Positions 1-9,620 of a DNA stretch of 64,000 bases are shown one piece after another; position 1 is the first letter of the stretch, and each line of letters starts with the position of its first letter. Source of the stretch: Pegoplata infirma (lineage: Eukaryota > Arthropoda > Insecta > Diptera > Anthomyiidae). The position numbers were made by a program, and so were the translations under genes. The stretch lies in the NCBI GenBank assembly GCA_963921195.1, contig OY992536.1:105302778-105366777 (forward strand). The letters run 5' to 3'. The notes beneath the pieces are model-generated. The model had not been told where the DNA came from, made no database searches, and saw only the letters and a list, made by a program, of their open reading frames with translations.

Positions 1-434
1 CATTCTGGCCAGACACTCTACCCATCGTGCCAAAGTCACTTGATACAAACATGTTTTTATATTTCTATAAATAATTTTTGGATTTTTTTTTTTTTAAATT
101 TTTTTAAAATGTTAATGAAACTCTTTATTTTTTAGTATGTTATTTTTGAAACAAAGGACAGAAGTAGTCATTAATAAAAACTGGACATAAAACAAATGTT
201 TTTTCTTTTAAAAACGACTAAACGTAAAACTTTTAAAATAAACTACAAACAGTTAATGACATAATTTTTTAAGTGTAAAGGGTTTTGAAAACTTAGCTCG
301 AGTTCTTTTTTTATGTCTTCAGTGAAATTTGATGGCAACTCTTTTCTTAGAGCATATTAACCCTCTATCTCCCATTTTTAGGGGTCATTTTGGTCCTTTT
401 TTTCAAATATCCTCATAGAAGACCACTAAACCGT
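1..434. other. AT-rich non-coding DNA
   Basis: No gene is visible. The stretch is AT-rich with homopolymer runs of A and T. It includes a short segment near 361-400 (CCCTCTATCTCCCATTTTTA) that resembles the CCCTATCTCC words of the large palindromic repeat family found from 17 kb onward. The resemblance is too short to assign. Confidence 0.5.
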
Positions 435-832
435 CACTCAAAAAATTATGTAGGTAAATTCCAGTAAATATTCACTTAAAACAAATGAAATTTTATTTAA
501 AAACCATTCCACTATTTTTTCATTTAAAATAAAAACATATTACAGTAAATTTTTAATGTTAATTTAATGACTATCCAAAACATTAAAAAACTAGTGAATA
601 TTCACTTATTTTGTATTGAAAAACAGTAAAACTATAGAAGAAATTTTTTACTGTCGAAATTGAATGTAACAGAAATTTCAGTTTTAAGACAGTAAGTTAT
701 TTTTTTTTAAACTACAGAAACAGTAGAAAACAAGAAATTCATAATAAATATAATGATTTTTCTTTTAAAATAACTTTACTGATTAATTTTTAAAATAACC
801 TACAAACAGTTAATGACATAATTTTCTTAGTG
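435..832 (+). mobile_element. Short inverted-repeat element, family A copy 1
   Basis: A 398-bp non-coding element. It starts with CACTCAAAAAATTATGTAGG and ends ...CATAATTTTCTTAGTG, so its ends are imperfect inverted repeats. Three further copies (57204-57600, 60013-60408 reversed, 61420-61765) share nearly the whole sequence. The reversed copy is flanked by TA on both sides, which points to a TA-target (Tc1/mariner-type) non-autonomous element. No open frame is present. Confidence 0.8.
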
Positions 833-894
833 GTGCATTTAATGTGTTAAAATGTTTCACAAAAATTTTCTGCATCAAATTTCACTACACTCTA

Positions 895-1011
895 AGAAAA
901 AGCTTCATTATATTTATGAAAACTGTCATAAATATAATGAAAATCTTCAATCAGTTTCAGAAATACAATGAAACAGTTTCATAATTGTTCATAGTGTCAA
1001 TATTTATGAAA
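895..1011. repeat. Short perfect hairpin in AT-rich spacer
   Basis: A 16-bp perfect inverted repeat, TTCATTATATTTATGA at 904-919 and its complement at 926-941, is separated by only 6 bases. A weaker dyad follows (CAATGAAACAGTTTCATAATTG). It may be the remnant of a small foldback element. The retrotransposon fragment begins just to the right. Confidence 0.5.
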
Positions 1012-2095
1012 TTTGGTTTAGGTTAGGTTGTAAGTGGCTGCTGACGTTTTTATGTCAACACATGTAGACTCTGAGGTCCATTGTGATACCACGGGACCGT
1101 AATAGGTTTCCCTACTAGTCCCTGTCGTTAAACCAGTTTGAGCTTCTAATGAAACTCCTTAGATGTTGAATTTTGACATCCGACAAATCAGAAAGATCGT
1201 ACAGCTCCCAGTGAAGCAAGTCTCTGACCAGAAAGTGCCAGGCAATGGCAAATAAAGTGTTCGATAGTTTCCAACTCCTCTTCATCCATGCAACTTCGGC
1301 AAAAGTCATTCGACGGCACATTTAACCGCTCTGCGTGCTTCCCTATAAGACAGTGTCCGGTAATTATAGAAAACACCGTCGAAATCTCTCCTCTTGGAAG
1401 CGATATCAGCTCACTTGTGCGCCCCTGATTAAGAGAAGGCCAAATCATTCGAGTTGTATCACACGTCCATCCATTTGCCCATCTTTGATTGGTCTCCGTC
1501 GCAGAACAAAGCCGTAGGTTTTGCTTGCAAGTTTCTAGAGGCATACCAACACATTCCAATTCTGTTGGAACCTCTAAGGTAGTTCCTAGTCTTGCAAGCT
1601 CATAGGCTTTGCAATTCCCTGGAATGTCTCTGTGCCCTAGGACCCATATGAGTCGTATGTTAAACTGCTTGGCCATCTCATTTAAAGACGTGCGGCAGTT
1701 AAGGGCAGATCTTTTTTTTTAGAAACATTGAATCCAGGGACTTTACCGCGGCTTTACTGTCAGTATAGATGTTGACTGCGGTTGTAGACAAGACATTGCA
1801 GCTCAACCAGTCAGCCCCTTCCTTTATTGCCAGCATCTCTGCCTGGTAAACACTGCAATGATCTGGCAATCTTCGAGCCAGGCTCAATCCAAGCTCTTCC
1901 GAATAGAATCCAAAGACCACTTGTTCGTGCAGCCTCGATCCATCTGTGTAAAAATTTATGGTGGCTCTACTACCCGGAATGTCCCCCATCCAAGACTCCC
2001 TGGATGGTATCATAGTGGTAAAGTGGCGCTCAAAGAGGCTCAACGAGGGAGCACAGTCCACATTTTATGGTATTGAAAGAGGAGAAGCTACCCAA
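1012..2095 (-). pseudogene. 5'-truncated non-LTR retrotransposon, RNase H and C-terminal zinc-finger region
   Basis: This is the 3' part of the ORF2 polyprotein of an RNase H-bearing non-LTR element (I/LOA/R1-like). Reading leftward on the minus strand, 2061-1699 encodes the start of RNase H with its acidic motifs: FYTDGSR, YQAEMLAI and IYTDSKAA. The frame breaks at a poly-A run (1709-1720). It resumes at 1676-1188 with WVLGHRDIPGN, the end of RNase H, and a CCHC-type finger (CRSC...HFICHC). A second frameshift near 1200-1240 leads into a tail ending DVKIQHLRSFIRSSNWF at about 1115. The presumed 3' end is a CCTAA-type repeat (1018-1030, TTAGGTTAGGTT on the plus strand). The reverse transcriptase and everything upstream are missing, the usual 5' truncation from incomplete target-primed reverse transcription. 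With two frameshifts it is dead. It shares motifs with the element at 53.6-55.6 kb, so the two are probably the same clade. Confidence 0.88.
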
Positions 2096-2315
2096 ATTTT
2101 TTTATTATATTATTTTTACATATCAAAAAAAAGGAGGTAAGTTACGTCCTTTAAAAACTTTATCCCTCAATATCATTAAAAATGTTCAACAAAATATTTT
2201 GATAAAGTTTTCAAATGACTTTATAAACATCTTTTTATTTTGATATGACAAAATAAAAAATGGAAAAATTAGGGGAGATCCTCCTCTTTCATTTGCCAAC
2301 ACCAGTGTCATTGTA
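2096..2315. other. AT-rich spacer
   Basis: No gene is visible. AGGTAAGT occurs at 2137-2144 on the plus strand. It is preceded by a purine run rather than a pyrimidine tract, so it is not a splice-acceptor context. Confidence 0.5.
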
Positions 2316-3099
2316 GGACAAGTAAAAATATGCACAGAACAAATTTTGTTCATAAATAGAATGAACACAAATCCTTAAAATCAATTCAAACTATTTATTA
2401 AAAAATTCATATTATTTATGAACCTACTGTTTTTTTTTTTTTTTCAAAAATAATTCAAACAACAATTGTTTGAAAAAAAAAAATAAAAGTCAAAAAATTT
2501 TCTTTTGTTGTGGAAATTATTTATCAAGAAAAATCCGCGTTTTCCACCGTTAAATGGTATGTAAAACCTAGTTACACTTATTCATGTATACTTTCATTTA
2601 TAAATCTTCTAAATTTCTTTCCAGAAATTCATTCTTTTTGGATATTTAAACAAATGATGTAAGTTATCTTGTTCAACAAAATCGCAACCAATTTCGCTAG
2701 AATTTTAAAATTGCTGCTTTGAAATATTGATGGAGAGTGTGTAGCAGGTATGCTGAATCATGATATTTATTTGCAATATACTATTTCATGTAATTATGTA
2801 CGTATTAAATATAAAAGTTGAAAAATCAAGAAATTATTGTTTCATTCAGAAAACCCTCCAAATTTCCGTGAAAAACCACGAAATTTTATCGAACTACTGT
2901 ATATATTTGTTTCTGTGAAGAAATAAATCAAAATGTACCAAAATATCATCAATATTTTGTTAATTCTCAGTATGTACAAATTCATAAACTGTATGAACAA
3001 GTTCTGGGAAAAAAAAGTCATGTAGAATTCATACAGTTTATGAAGAAAATCATGCCCAGTATGAAAATTTTTTTTCTGTGTGTGGACAAGTAAAAATAT
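2316..3099. mobile_element. Inserted segment flanked by a 16-bp direct repeat
   Basis: The 16-mer GGACAAGTAAAAATAT occurs at 2316-2331 and again at 3084-3099. The material between them starts GCACAGAACAAATTTTGTTC and ends with a related inverted sequence (TTTTTTTTCTGTGTG). Inside are further dyads built on TTCATAAAC/GTATGAA. The direct repeat could be a long target-site duplication, or a coincidence of internal repetition. No coding potential is seen. Confidence 0.45.
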
Positions 3100-3469
3100 T
3101 TTACAAAATGTATTCTTAAAAACTTTGAAATCTTATTAAAAGGAAACTGGAGGACAAAATAAAAAACAATAAATGCAGTTTTACTCCATTTGATCTCTTC
3201 TTCTTTCAGATGTATATCATCCGGTTCATGTTTAATGGTCGAAAAATTGTACGAAAGCATTTTTTAGAATTCTGTGCACCAAAATGTTTATAATTAAATA
3301 TTTGTGAAAAATATGAAATAACCTAGAAACACTATTAAATCGAATTGAATTAGAATCATCGGAATCATTGGAATCATTATTAAACCCAATCGAATTAGAA
3401 TCATCGGGTACCCTACTTATTCGTCTCATCACCAACACCGCTTTTACAAGGTAATTTTAGTATACTTAC
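3100..3469. other. AT-rich spacer with short imperfect repeats
   Basis: No gene is visible. Between 3338 and 3410 the words GAATTAGAATCATCGG and GGAATCATT recur as a short imperfect tandem repeat. Open frames here are short and low-complexity. Confidence 0.45.
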
Positions 3470-3545
3470 TACAGGAACTATATCGAATATACATTTCTAA
3501 AGGAAGATGACTTACCTAAAAAGAAAGAAATAAAAACAACATTAA
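3470..3545 (-). other. Candidate recursive splice site (ratchet point) with downstream donor
   Basis: On the minus strand a pyrimidine tract (complement of 3519-3540) runs into TTCTTTCTTTTTAG|GTAAGT, with the junction between 3516 and 3515. A 3' splice site fused directly to a 5' splice site is the hallmark of recursive splice sites in long fly introns. There the intron is removed in steps and a new donor is regenerated. A second strong donor, GTAAGTATA, starts at 3469, leaving a 46-nt potential recursive exon (3515-3470). The same architecture and strand recur at 46033. This is inferred from sequence alone. It implies a minus-strand host gene whose exons lie outside the window, or are tiny. 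Confidence 0.62.
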
Positions 3546-3628
3546 TTAGTAAAATTATAAATCAATAAAAGTTTTTAATAAAAAAATTATCAGTACTAGG
3601 CCACCTAACGAAACTAAACCACCAAAAA

Positions 3629-3641
3629 CAAAAGACTTAAG
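3629..3641 (-). promoter_or_regulatory. Dispersed CTTAAGTCTTTTG motif, copy 1
   Basis: This is an exact minus-strand match to the 13-mer CTTAAGTCTTTTG, with extended similarity on both sides (GGTTTGTTT before, TTTTT after). It lies in unique DNA, 113 nt upstream (minus sense) of the recursive splice site at 3516. Function unknown. Confidence 0.5.
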
Positions 3642-3795
3642 AAACAAACCTTAATTATTAATTATTTTACAATACACAGAAATTAGGAAAATTTCATAAT
3701 CTATCAACACCTTATAACAAATTACTATCTAATAATACATTGTCTTCATAACACTTATTTAGCATTAGGTAAATACAATATAAAAAATCTAAGAT

Positions 3796-5187
3796 CCCGG
3801 TGAAAAATGTTCATATATGAATCATATGTGGTCCAAATATGGACATGTATGTTCATTAGAGTGTCCCTTATTTTGGAAATGTTGGAAATCTTGAGACGGT
3901 ACCCGCTCATTTTTTTCCTTTTGACTTAAAAATAACTCAGGAAAAATTTTACGCCCCTAGGACCACGCCTTCCCTACGCGACGGGGCCTTAAAGAGCGGG
4001 GCCTAAAAAATCATTTTTCCATACAAACCAAAAAATTTTTTTTTAGATTTTTAATTTTTTTGTTATTATTTATTATATTACTTGGTTTGCTTATTCACAA
4101 CAAAAAATTTGATTTTGGTGGGATAAGTCTTTCAGCGCTAAAAAATTTTTCGCAAAAAAAAATTTTGAGCCGCCGGGGTCCTACAGTAAAAAATTTTTAA
4201 AAAATATTTTTTTTTAGTTTTGACCAGCAACGGTTTTAGCTGCTATGTTGCTTTAAATGATATATATTCATAAAAAAATATTTTTTGTATCTATGACATC
4301 TTAATCGTGTTCTAAAAAAGGGTAAAAAATGCATTGATGATTTTTTTCGATACACGATAAAAATGTCACAAATATGAATAATATTTTTTTTGGAATATAT
4401 ATCATTAAAAACAACATAAAAACTAAAACCATTGCTTTTCAAAACTAAAAAAAAATATTTTTTAAAAATTTTTTACCGTAGGATTCCTACGGCTCAAAAT
4501 TTTTTTTTTCGAAAAAGATAAAGATGTCACAGATATGAATAATTTTTTTTTTGGAATATATATCATTTAAAGCAACATAGCAGCTAAAACCGTTGCTGGT
4601 CAAAACTAAAAAAAAATATTTTTTAAAAATTTTTTACTGTAGGACCCCGGCCGCCCAAATTTTTTTTTTGCGAAAAATTTTTTAGCGCTGAAAGACTTAT
4701 CCCTCCAAAATCAAATTTTTTGTCGTGAATAAGCAAACCAAGTAATATAATAATTAATAACAAAAAAATTAAAAATCAAAAAAAAAATTTTTTGGTTTGT
4801 ATGGAAAAATGATTTTTTAGGCCCCGCTCTTTAAGGCCCCGTCGCGTAGGGAAGGCGTGGTCCTAGGGGCGTAAAATTTTTCCTGAGTTATTTTTAAGTC
4901 AAAAGGAAAAAAATGAGCGGGTACCGTCTCAAGATTTCCAACATTTCCAAAATAAGGGACACTCTAATGTTCATATATGTAAATATATGTTACACATGCG
5001 AAAATTGGCGGCATATGTACATATATGGCATGGGTTCATATATGTGCATATGTGTTCATATATGTTTCATATATGTCTGTCCACATGCCGCCAATTTTCG
5101 TATATGCTCATATATTAAATATATATGTTCATATATGTAATCATATGTGAAATATATATGATTCACATCTGAACATTTTTCACTGGG
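3796..5187. mobile_element. Large foldback (palindromic) element
   Basis: A roughly 1.4-kb inverted repeat. The left end, GGTGAAAAATGTTCA, is mirrored by TGAACATTTTTCACTGGG at the right. The arms continue for hundreds of bases: the block with CCTAGGACCACGCCTTCC at 3957-3975 reappears inverted near 4848-4866. The axis lies near 4400. The right arm contains an internal partial duplication (about 4380-4500 and 4530-4660). The right flank of the arm is rich in CATATATG words (4970-5160). There is no coding region. A transcript across it would form a long double-stranded hairpin. Confidence 0.85.
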
Positions 5188-5606
5188 ATATTCCAATTTT
5201 ATATTATAATTTATTACGACAATCACTTTTTTTAACATAATAAAAACTAAAAAAAAAAAAAAAAAAAAAACAAAAAACAAAAAACAAAAAAATTTCTCAT
5301 TACAAAATTTTTATTTTTTTTTGCTAAAATTCCCATCACAAATGTGTGGTAATTCATCAAGATAACATTCAAGTTGTCTCAATTTTTTTTCTACACCCTC
5401 TTAAACCAAAAGAAAGCAAATGCTATTACAACAATATACATACAACTGTATTTAAAATAATTAAAAAACCAAAAAAAAAAAATCCAACATAAAAAACTAG
5501 TGCATTTATACATGCAAAAAAAAAAAAGATTTTAACATAGTGACACATAAAATTTTGCAGAAAAAAAAATTCAGAAAAGACAACCACACACAGAAAACAC
5601 AATTAC
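5188..5606. other. AT-rich spacer with homopolymer A run
   Basis: A poly-A/CAAAAA tract runs from about 5249 to 5290, followed by AT-rich unique sequence. No gene is visible. Confidence 0.5.
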
Positions 5607-5646
5607 CTCAAGTTGGAATTGCTCACAGGCAGCTTGAGGTGACGGG
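5607..5646 (-). CDS. Candidate 40-nt micro-exon (unproven)
   Basis: This is a conspicuously GC-richer island in unique AT-rich DNA. On the minus strand it is preceded by CCTACAG (acceptor-like) and followed by GAG|GTAATT (donor-like). One frame across the 40 nt is open and would read PSPQAACEQFQLE. If an earlier AG (after TTACTTAAAG) is used instead, a second frame reads PTARHLKLPVSNSNL and runs into a stop. The polypyrimidine tract upstream is poor, which argues against an efficient acceptor. The sequence can also fold, because CCTCAAG at 5607 pairs with CTTGAGG at 5633. It may therefore be a conserved RNA structure or regulatory island instead. The strand matches that of both candidate recursive splice sites. 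Confidence 0.25.
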
Positions 5647-5649
5647 CTG

Positions 5650-7398
5650 TAGGCTTTAAGTAACTAATTAATTATACCATGATTATTTAAGCACAAGTGT
5701 TTTTTTGATTGTTTAAATAAATAAATTAAAAATAATATTTTTTTTTGTTAATATTTTCATATAAATATTTAAAAAACAACATTAAAATTACATAAAAATT
5801 TTAACCATCATTTAATCACACATATATAATAATGTCAGTGTTTTGGGGTAGAGGAAACTATAAACACTTGAGCCTTTTTTTCAGAAAATTTTCAGTTTAT
5901 TCTGAGATGTCTCAAACTTTTCCTAAAGTAAAATTCTCAGAATCCAAGAAATTTTTACTTAAGATAAATTTAATTTCTTTGTAATTTTACAAAATATTTA
6001 CCAATAAAATTGTCAATTTACAACTTTTTTGGCGAAATAAAACTTTTAAGGAATTCTCGTAAATTTACTAGATTTTTTTGTAAAAAAACCTTTAAAATTT
6101 GTAAAATTACAAGAAAAACTGCAAAATTACAAAAAAAATTTAAATTTCGATCGAAAATTATTTGTTAAAAAACAAGGAAAACTGTCAAATATTTGTAAAA
6201 TGGGATTACGAGACTTTTTCTAGTAATTTGACAAGTTTTTTTTTAGTAAATTCTTCAACTGATTTTTGTTTCCCCTAATGTTTCTTTTTGTTTTGTTTTT
6301 CTTACTTAAATGAATATTTATTATTATTAATTTAATATATCGTCGAACTATATTCAATAAATGCCAACTCGAAAAAGCTTACTGTTCAGGAGAGCTAAAA
6401 AACTAGTTATTTCGCGTATTATTGCAAAAATAAACAATGTACCTTCCACAAGGTGGTTTAAATATTCTAAACAATTTTTACCTATGCAAAAATTTTCATA
6501 TTTTGCACTTGTTTGCATATTTTTGAGAGATGGCATTTATTACTATATCAAAAAACAAATATTTTTTTAGAGTTGGCATATTTTGTCGGAAAATAAAAAT
6601 ACATTTTTTTTGGAAAAATTTTTAAAATTTTTTTTTTTTTTGGTTTTTGTTATCCTTAGTACGGTAATTGCAAAAACTGAACAAAAAATTAAAAATCTTT
6701 GCATATTTTTAAAAGTTACTAACTCCGAAAGCCTTTTAATCTCAGGGCGGTCAACTTTGGCACTCTGTAACTCACGCTGTATTGCAAAAGGGTCACTCCA
6801 AACCAGCTATATTGAAAGCTTATATCATTGACTTTATTTGCCCCATCCATAATGTTTCAATCTGATAAATAGTTTGAAAGTTACATAAATATAAGCAATT
6901 TTTTTTTTTGCAAACACTATTTACCAATATTTTTAAAATGACAATATCTCGAGAACCAGTCATTAGATATCAAAATCTTTACAAGATTCGTGTTTAGCAT
7001 GGCAAATGCAATAAGATATGTGGTCTAATTTTTTTTAAAAAATTTTTTGAAAAATTTTTGGAAATTTACAATGGGAGTTGGCATTTATTTCCACCAAAAA
7101 AATATGTACTTTGAGTTAGCAGAATAACAAAAATGGATGTAAAACGACAACAAATTATTTTTTTGCTCTGAAATTTTTATGACAGATAGGTATTATATAG
7201 GGGAGCTATTTGCCATCGGAAACTCATTTCCGTCAAATTTGAGTTGGCATATTTTGAATATAGGTTCACGATATGTAAATTATACATTGGTACTTTGGGG
7301 CTTTACAATCAATAAGATATTTTTGTTTGTGGTTGTAATACGTGTTTTATGTCTAAAAACGCATAATAAAATTGAATATCATAATTTGTAAAGATTCT
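5650..7398. repeat. AT-rich DNA with recurring GAGTTGGCAT repeats
   Basis: From about 6355 to 7260 the word GAGTTGGCATATTTTG or its variant with CATTTATT recurs at 6356 (reverse), 6530, 6570, 7075 and 7240. The 6356 and 6530 copies face each other and form a hairpin-like pair. Upstream (5840-6280) are GTAAAATTAC-type repeats similar to the family-B inverted-repeat elements. The open frames across 6361-6831 look like translated repeat, with no recognisable domain. Confidence 0.4.
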
Positions 7399-7460
7399 TA
7401 TAACAAAATTAATAGTAGACATACAAATTGGTTATTAATTGTTAATTGTTGAGCATGAAA

Positions 7461-7473
7461 TAAAAGACTTAAG
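7461..7473 (-). promoter_or_regulatory. Dispersed CTTAAGTCTTTTG motif, copy 2 (one mismatch)
   Basis: The minus strand reads TTGCTTAAGTCTTTTA, differing only at the last base of the 13-mer core. It lies in unique AT-rich DNA between repeats. Function unknown. Confidence 0.4.
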
Positions 7474-7598
7474 CAAAAAACATTAAAAACAAAAAATTTA
7501 AAGCATTCCACACCAACTGTTTTCTTATAAAAATATTTATGTTTTCAATTTTTTTTTTTTTTCGTTTCGTCAAAAATATTTATTTAAAAATAAAAATA

Positions 7599-7815
7599 GG
7601 GGGCCCCGTAGGCTAGTTGGTAGCGTGCTAGCCTTTCAACGTGGTGGTCGTGGGTTCGATTCCCACCAGCACCCTTGGTTTTTTCGCTACAACGAGACGA
7701 CGGTCATTGTTACCAGTTCTCGGTTAGGTTGAGTTTATTAAAAAATGAGTTGTAAATAAATAGAAAGAATAAATAAAAATAATTGATCGTGTGATCAAAA
7801 TTATTATTATAATAA
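7599..7815 (+). mobile_element. tRNA-derived SINE, copy 1
   Basis: The head starts GGGGGCCCCGTAGG. It contains an A-box-like TAGTTGGTAGCGTG (7615-7628) and a canonical B box in GTGGGTTCGATTCCCACC, so it derives from a tRNA gene with an internal RNA polymerase III promoter. The head is followed by a body with CGCTACAACGAGACGACGG and an AT-rich tail ending in GATCAAAATTATTATTAT. The copy at 34372 shares head, body and tail. The acceptor and anticodon arms do not pair properly, so this is not a functional tRNA. Like other SINEs it would depend on a partner LINE for mobility. Confidence 0.85.
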
Positions 7816-8486
7816 AATTATTTTTGTTAGTCCCCTGGGTCCAAGTGCTGGATTTTGAACGTCTTCTGACAAAAAAACTTTTCATTACAATTACGAAAAA
7901 TTTACAATCTATTACTAGATTTTGTGCTTTCTCCGATTTCACGAGAATTCCTAGTAAAAATTACAAGCTTTTTTGTAATTTTACAAGCTTTATAATAATA
8001 CTTACAAGGAAAATAATTTAATTTCAATAGAAAATTTTTTGTGAAAAAAAAAACTGTCAAGTATTAGTAAAATGGGATTGAAAGTCTTTTTATAGTAATT
8101 TGACAAGTTTTTTTTTTGGAGTGTACGATCTTGCTCATTTCTGAATTTTGAATGTTATGTATGTTATTCTCTTCATAACAAGTTCCAGTGATAGACAAAG
8201 TCTAAATTTTATTATTTTTAATTGACATGCAGCCAAAATTCAATTTTATGCTCCATTTATTTGCGAAATAATGCGTTTTGTTAATTGTCGACGTGGTGAG
8301 GCAACAAAGTGAACGCAAAATAGAATTTGGGCTGCATCTAACCCAAAAATATACAAAACTAATAAGATCGAATCATTATCTAACTCGGGAACACGTAAGG
8401 TCCAGGAAAACATTCATTTTATACGTTAATTTTCTGTTTTTAAAAATTAGAGAACACCCAGTGACAACTTCACGGACCGTCACTGG
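7816..8486. other. AT-rich repeats including a small inverted repeat
   Basis: 7840-8130 contains GTAAAATTAC-type repeats ending TTTTGGAGTGTA, similar to the ends of family-B elements. At about 8226-8340 ATGCAGCCAAAATTCA is mirrored by an imperfect inverted copy (GAATTTGGGCTGCAT), giving a roughly 110-bp hairpin element. At 8459-8490 CCAGTGAC and GTCACTGG form another short dyad. No gene is visible. Confidence 0.45.
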
Positions 8487-9620
8487 ATAGAGGGTATATA
8501 TAAGTTTGTCATTCCGTTTGTAACACGTCGAAATATTGGTCTAGGACCCTATAAAGTATATATATTCATGATCCTCGATCGATTTTAAGTCGATCTAGCT
8601 ATGTCCTTCCATTAGTCCGTCCGTCTGTCTGTCCGTCCGTAGAAAACACGCTAACTTTTAAAAGACTTTACAGAGGCTACTGAAGTTTGGCATATATTTT
8701 GGTCATTTACCTGGTCAGGTTGGTATTGGTCTAGGACCCTATAAAGTATATATATTCATCATCCTCGATCGATTTTAAGTCGATCTAGCGATGTCCTTCC
8801 ATCAGTCCGTCCGTCTGTCTGTCCGTCCGTAGAAACACGCTAACTTTTGAAAGACTTTACAGAGGCTACTGAAGTTTGGCATATATTTTGGTCATTTACC
8901 TGGTCAGGTTGGTATTGCAATCCAGCCAAATCGGTCTAGTGGTTCAAAAGTTATGAGCAAAAGAGTAAATTTCGGCAAGGGGTTTTCGCTAATTTACGAG
9001 ATAAAAAACACGCTAACTTTCGAAAGACAATAATGAGACTGCTGACGCTTGGCATATATCTTTTCCGTCCCCTAGGTCTATTTGGGATTGAATTTCAGCT
9101 GAATCGGTTCAGTGGTTCAAAAGTTATAAGCAAAACCCTGAATTTCAGATTGGTTTCATCTTAAATGCCACGTTTTAAAAGCAATGGTGGTAACTTTTTT
9201 AAAAGCAATGGTGGTAACTTAACAATGCTTTTCAAACTTGTTAAGTTATAAGAAATTTTTTTTTTAAACTTGTTTAGTTTTAAAAGCATTGGTAACTTAA
9301 AAATTACACCCGAAAAAAATTTACACTCAAAAAAAATTTAGTTTTTCTTTAAAAAAAAATACATTATTTTGTGTACATACGTTAGTGCATTCAACTCAGT
9401 AATATTTAAAAAAAAAAACGTTACACTTGAAAAAAGTTTTACACTAAAAAAAAAATTTTTAATTTTTTTTTTAAATGACAAAAAAAGAGTTTCTTACTCA
9501 AAATAAAATATTTCTAATCAAAATTGTTAATTTTTTTCACGTTAAAAAAATGTACTATCCTTTAAAAAAGACATTGTGAAGGGTATTCATAGATTCGGTA
9601 AAGTCGAATTTAACTTTTCT
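8487..9620 (+). mobile_element. Interspersed repeat F, copy 1
   Basis: A member of a dipteran-type non-coding repeat. It runs through GAGGGTATATATAAG, then ATATTGGTCTAGGACCCTA, then CGATCGATTTTAAGTCGAT. Next comes a GTCCGTCCGTCTGTCTGTCC tract, then AACACGCTAAC, GGTTCAAAAGTTATGAGCAA and finally GGGTATTCATAGATTCGGT. Other copies lie at 14030-18775 (reversed, interrupted), 26874-27430 and 56500-56975. There is no open frame. The overall layout (GGGTATA... end, paired GTCCG tract) resembles elements common in fly heterochromatin. I cannot assign a superfamily. Confidence 0.7.
8534..8912 (+). repeat. 190-bp tandem duplication inside repeat F
   Basis: The segment from TATTGGTCTAGGACCCTATA to GGTCAGGTTGG occurs twice in a row (8534-8723 and 8724-8912). 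The two copies differ at only a handful of positions: CTAGCTATG versus CTAGCGATG, ATTAG versus ATCAG, and one A lost. The other F copies have a single unit, so this is a local recent duplication. Confidence 0.88.

Noticed and set aside
2137..2144. Plus-strand AGGTAAGT as a recursive splice site
   Set aside because: It is preceded by an A-rich run instead of a pyrimidine tract.
3796..5187. Assigning a superfamily to the large foldback element from its ends
   Set aside because: The ends (CGGTG/CAGTG) hint at hAT, but flanking bases do not form a convincing duplication, so no assignment is made.
7599..7675. Functional tRNA gene
   Set aside because: The B box is excellent, but the acceptor and anticodon stems do not pair. 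A second copy with the same non-tRNA tail shows it is a SINE head.
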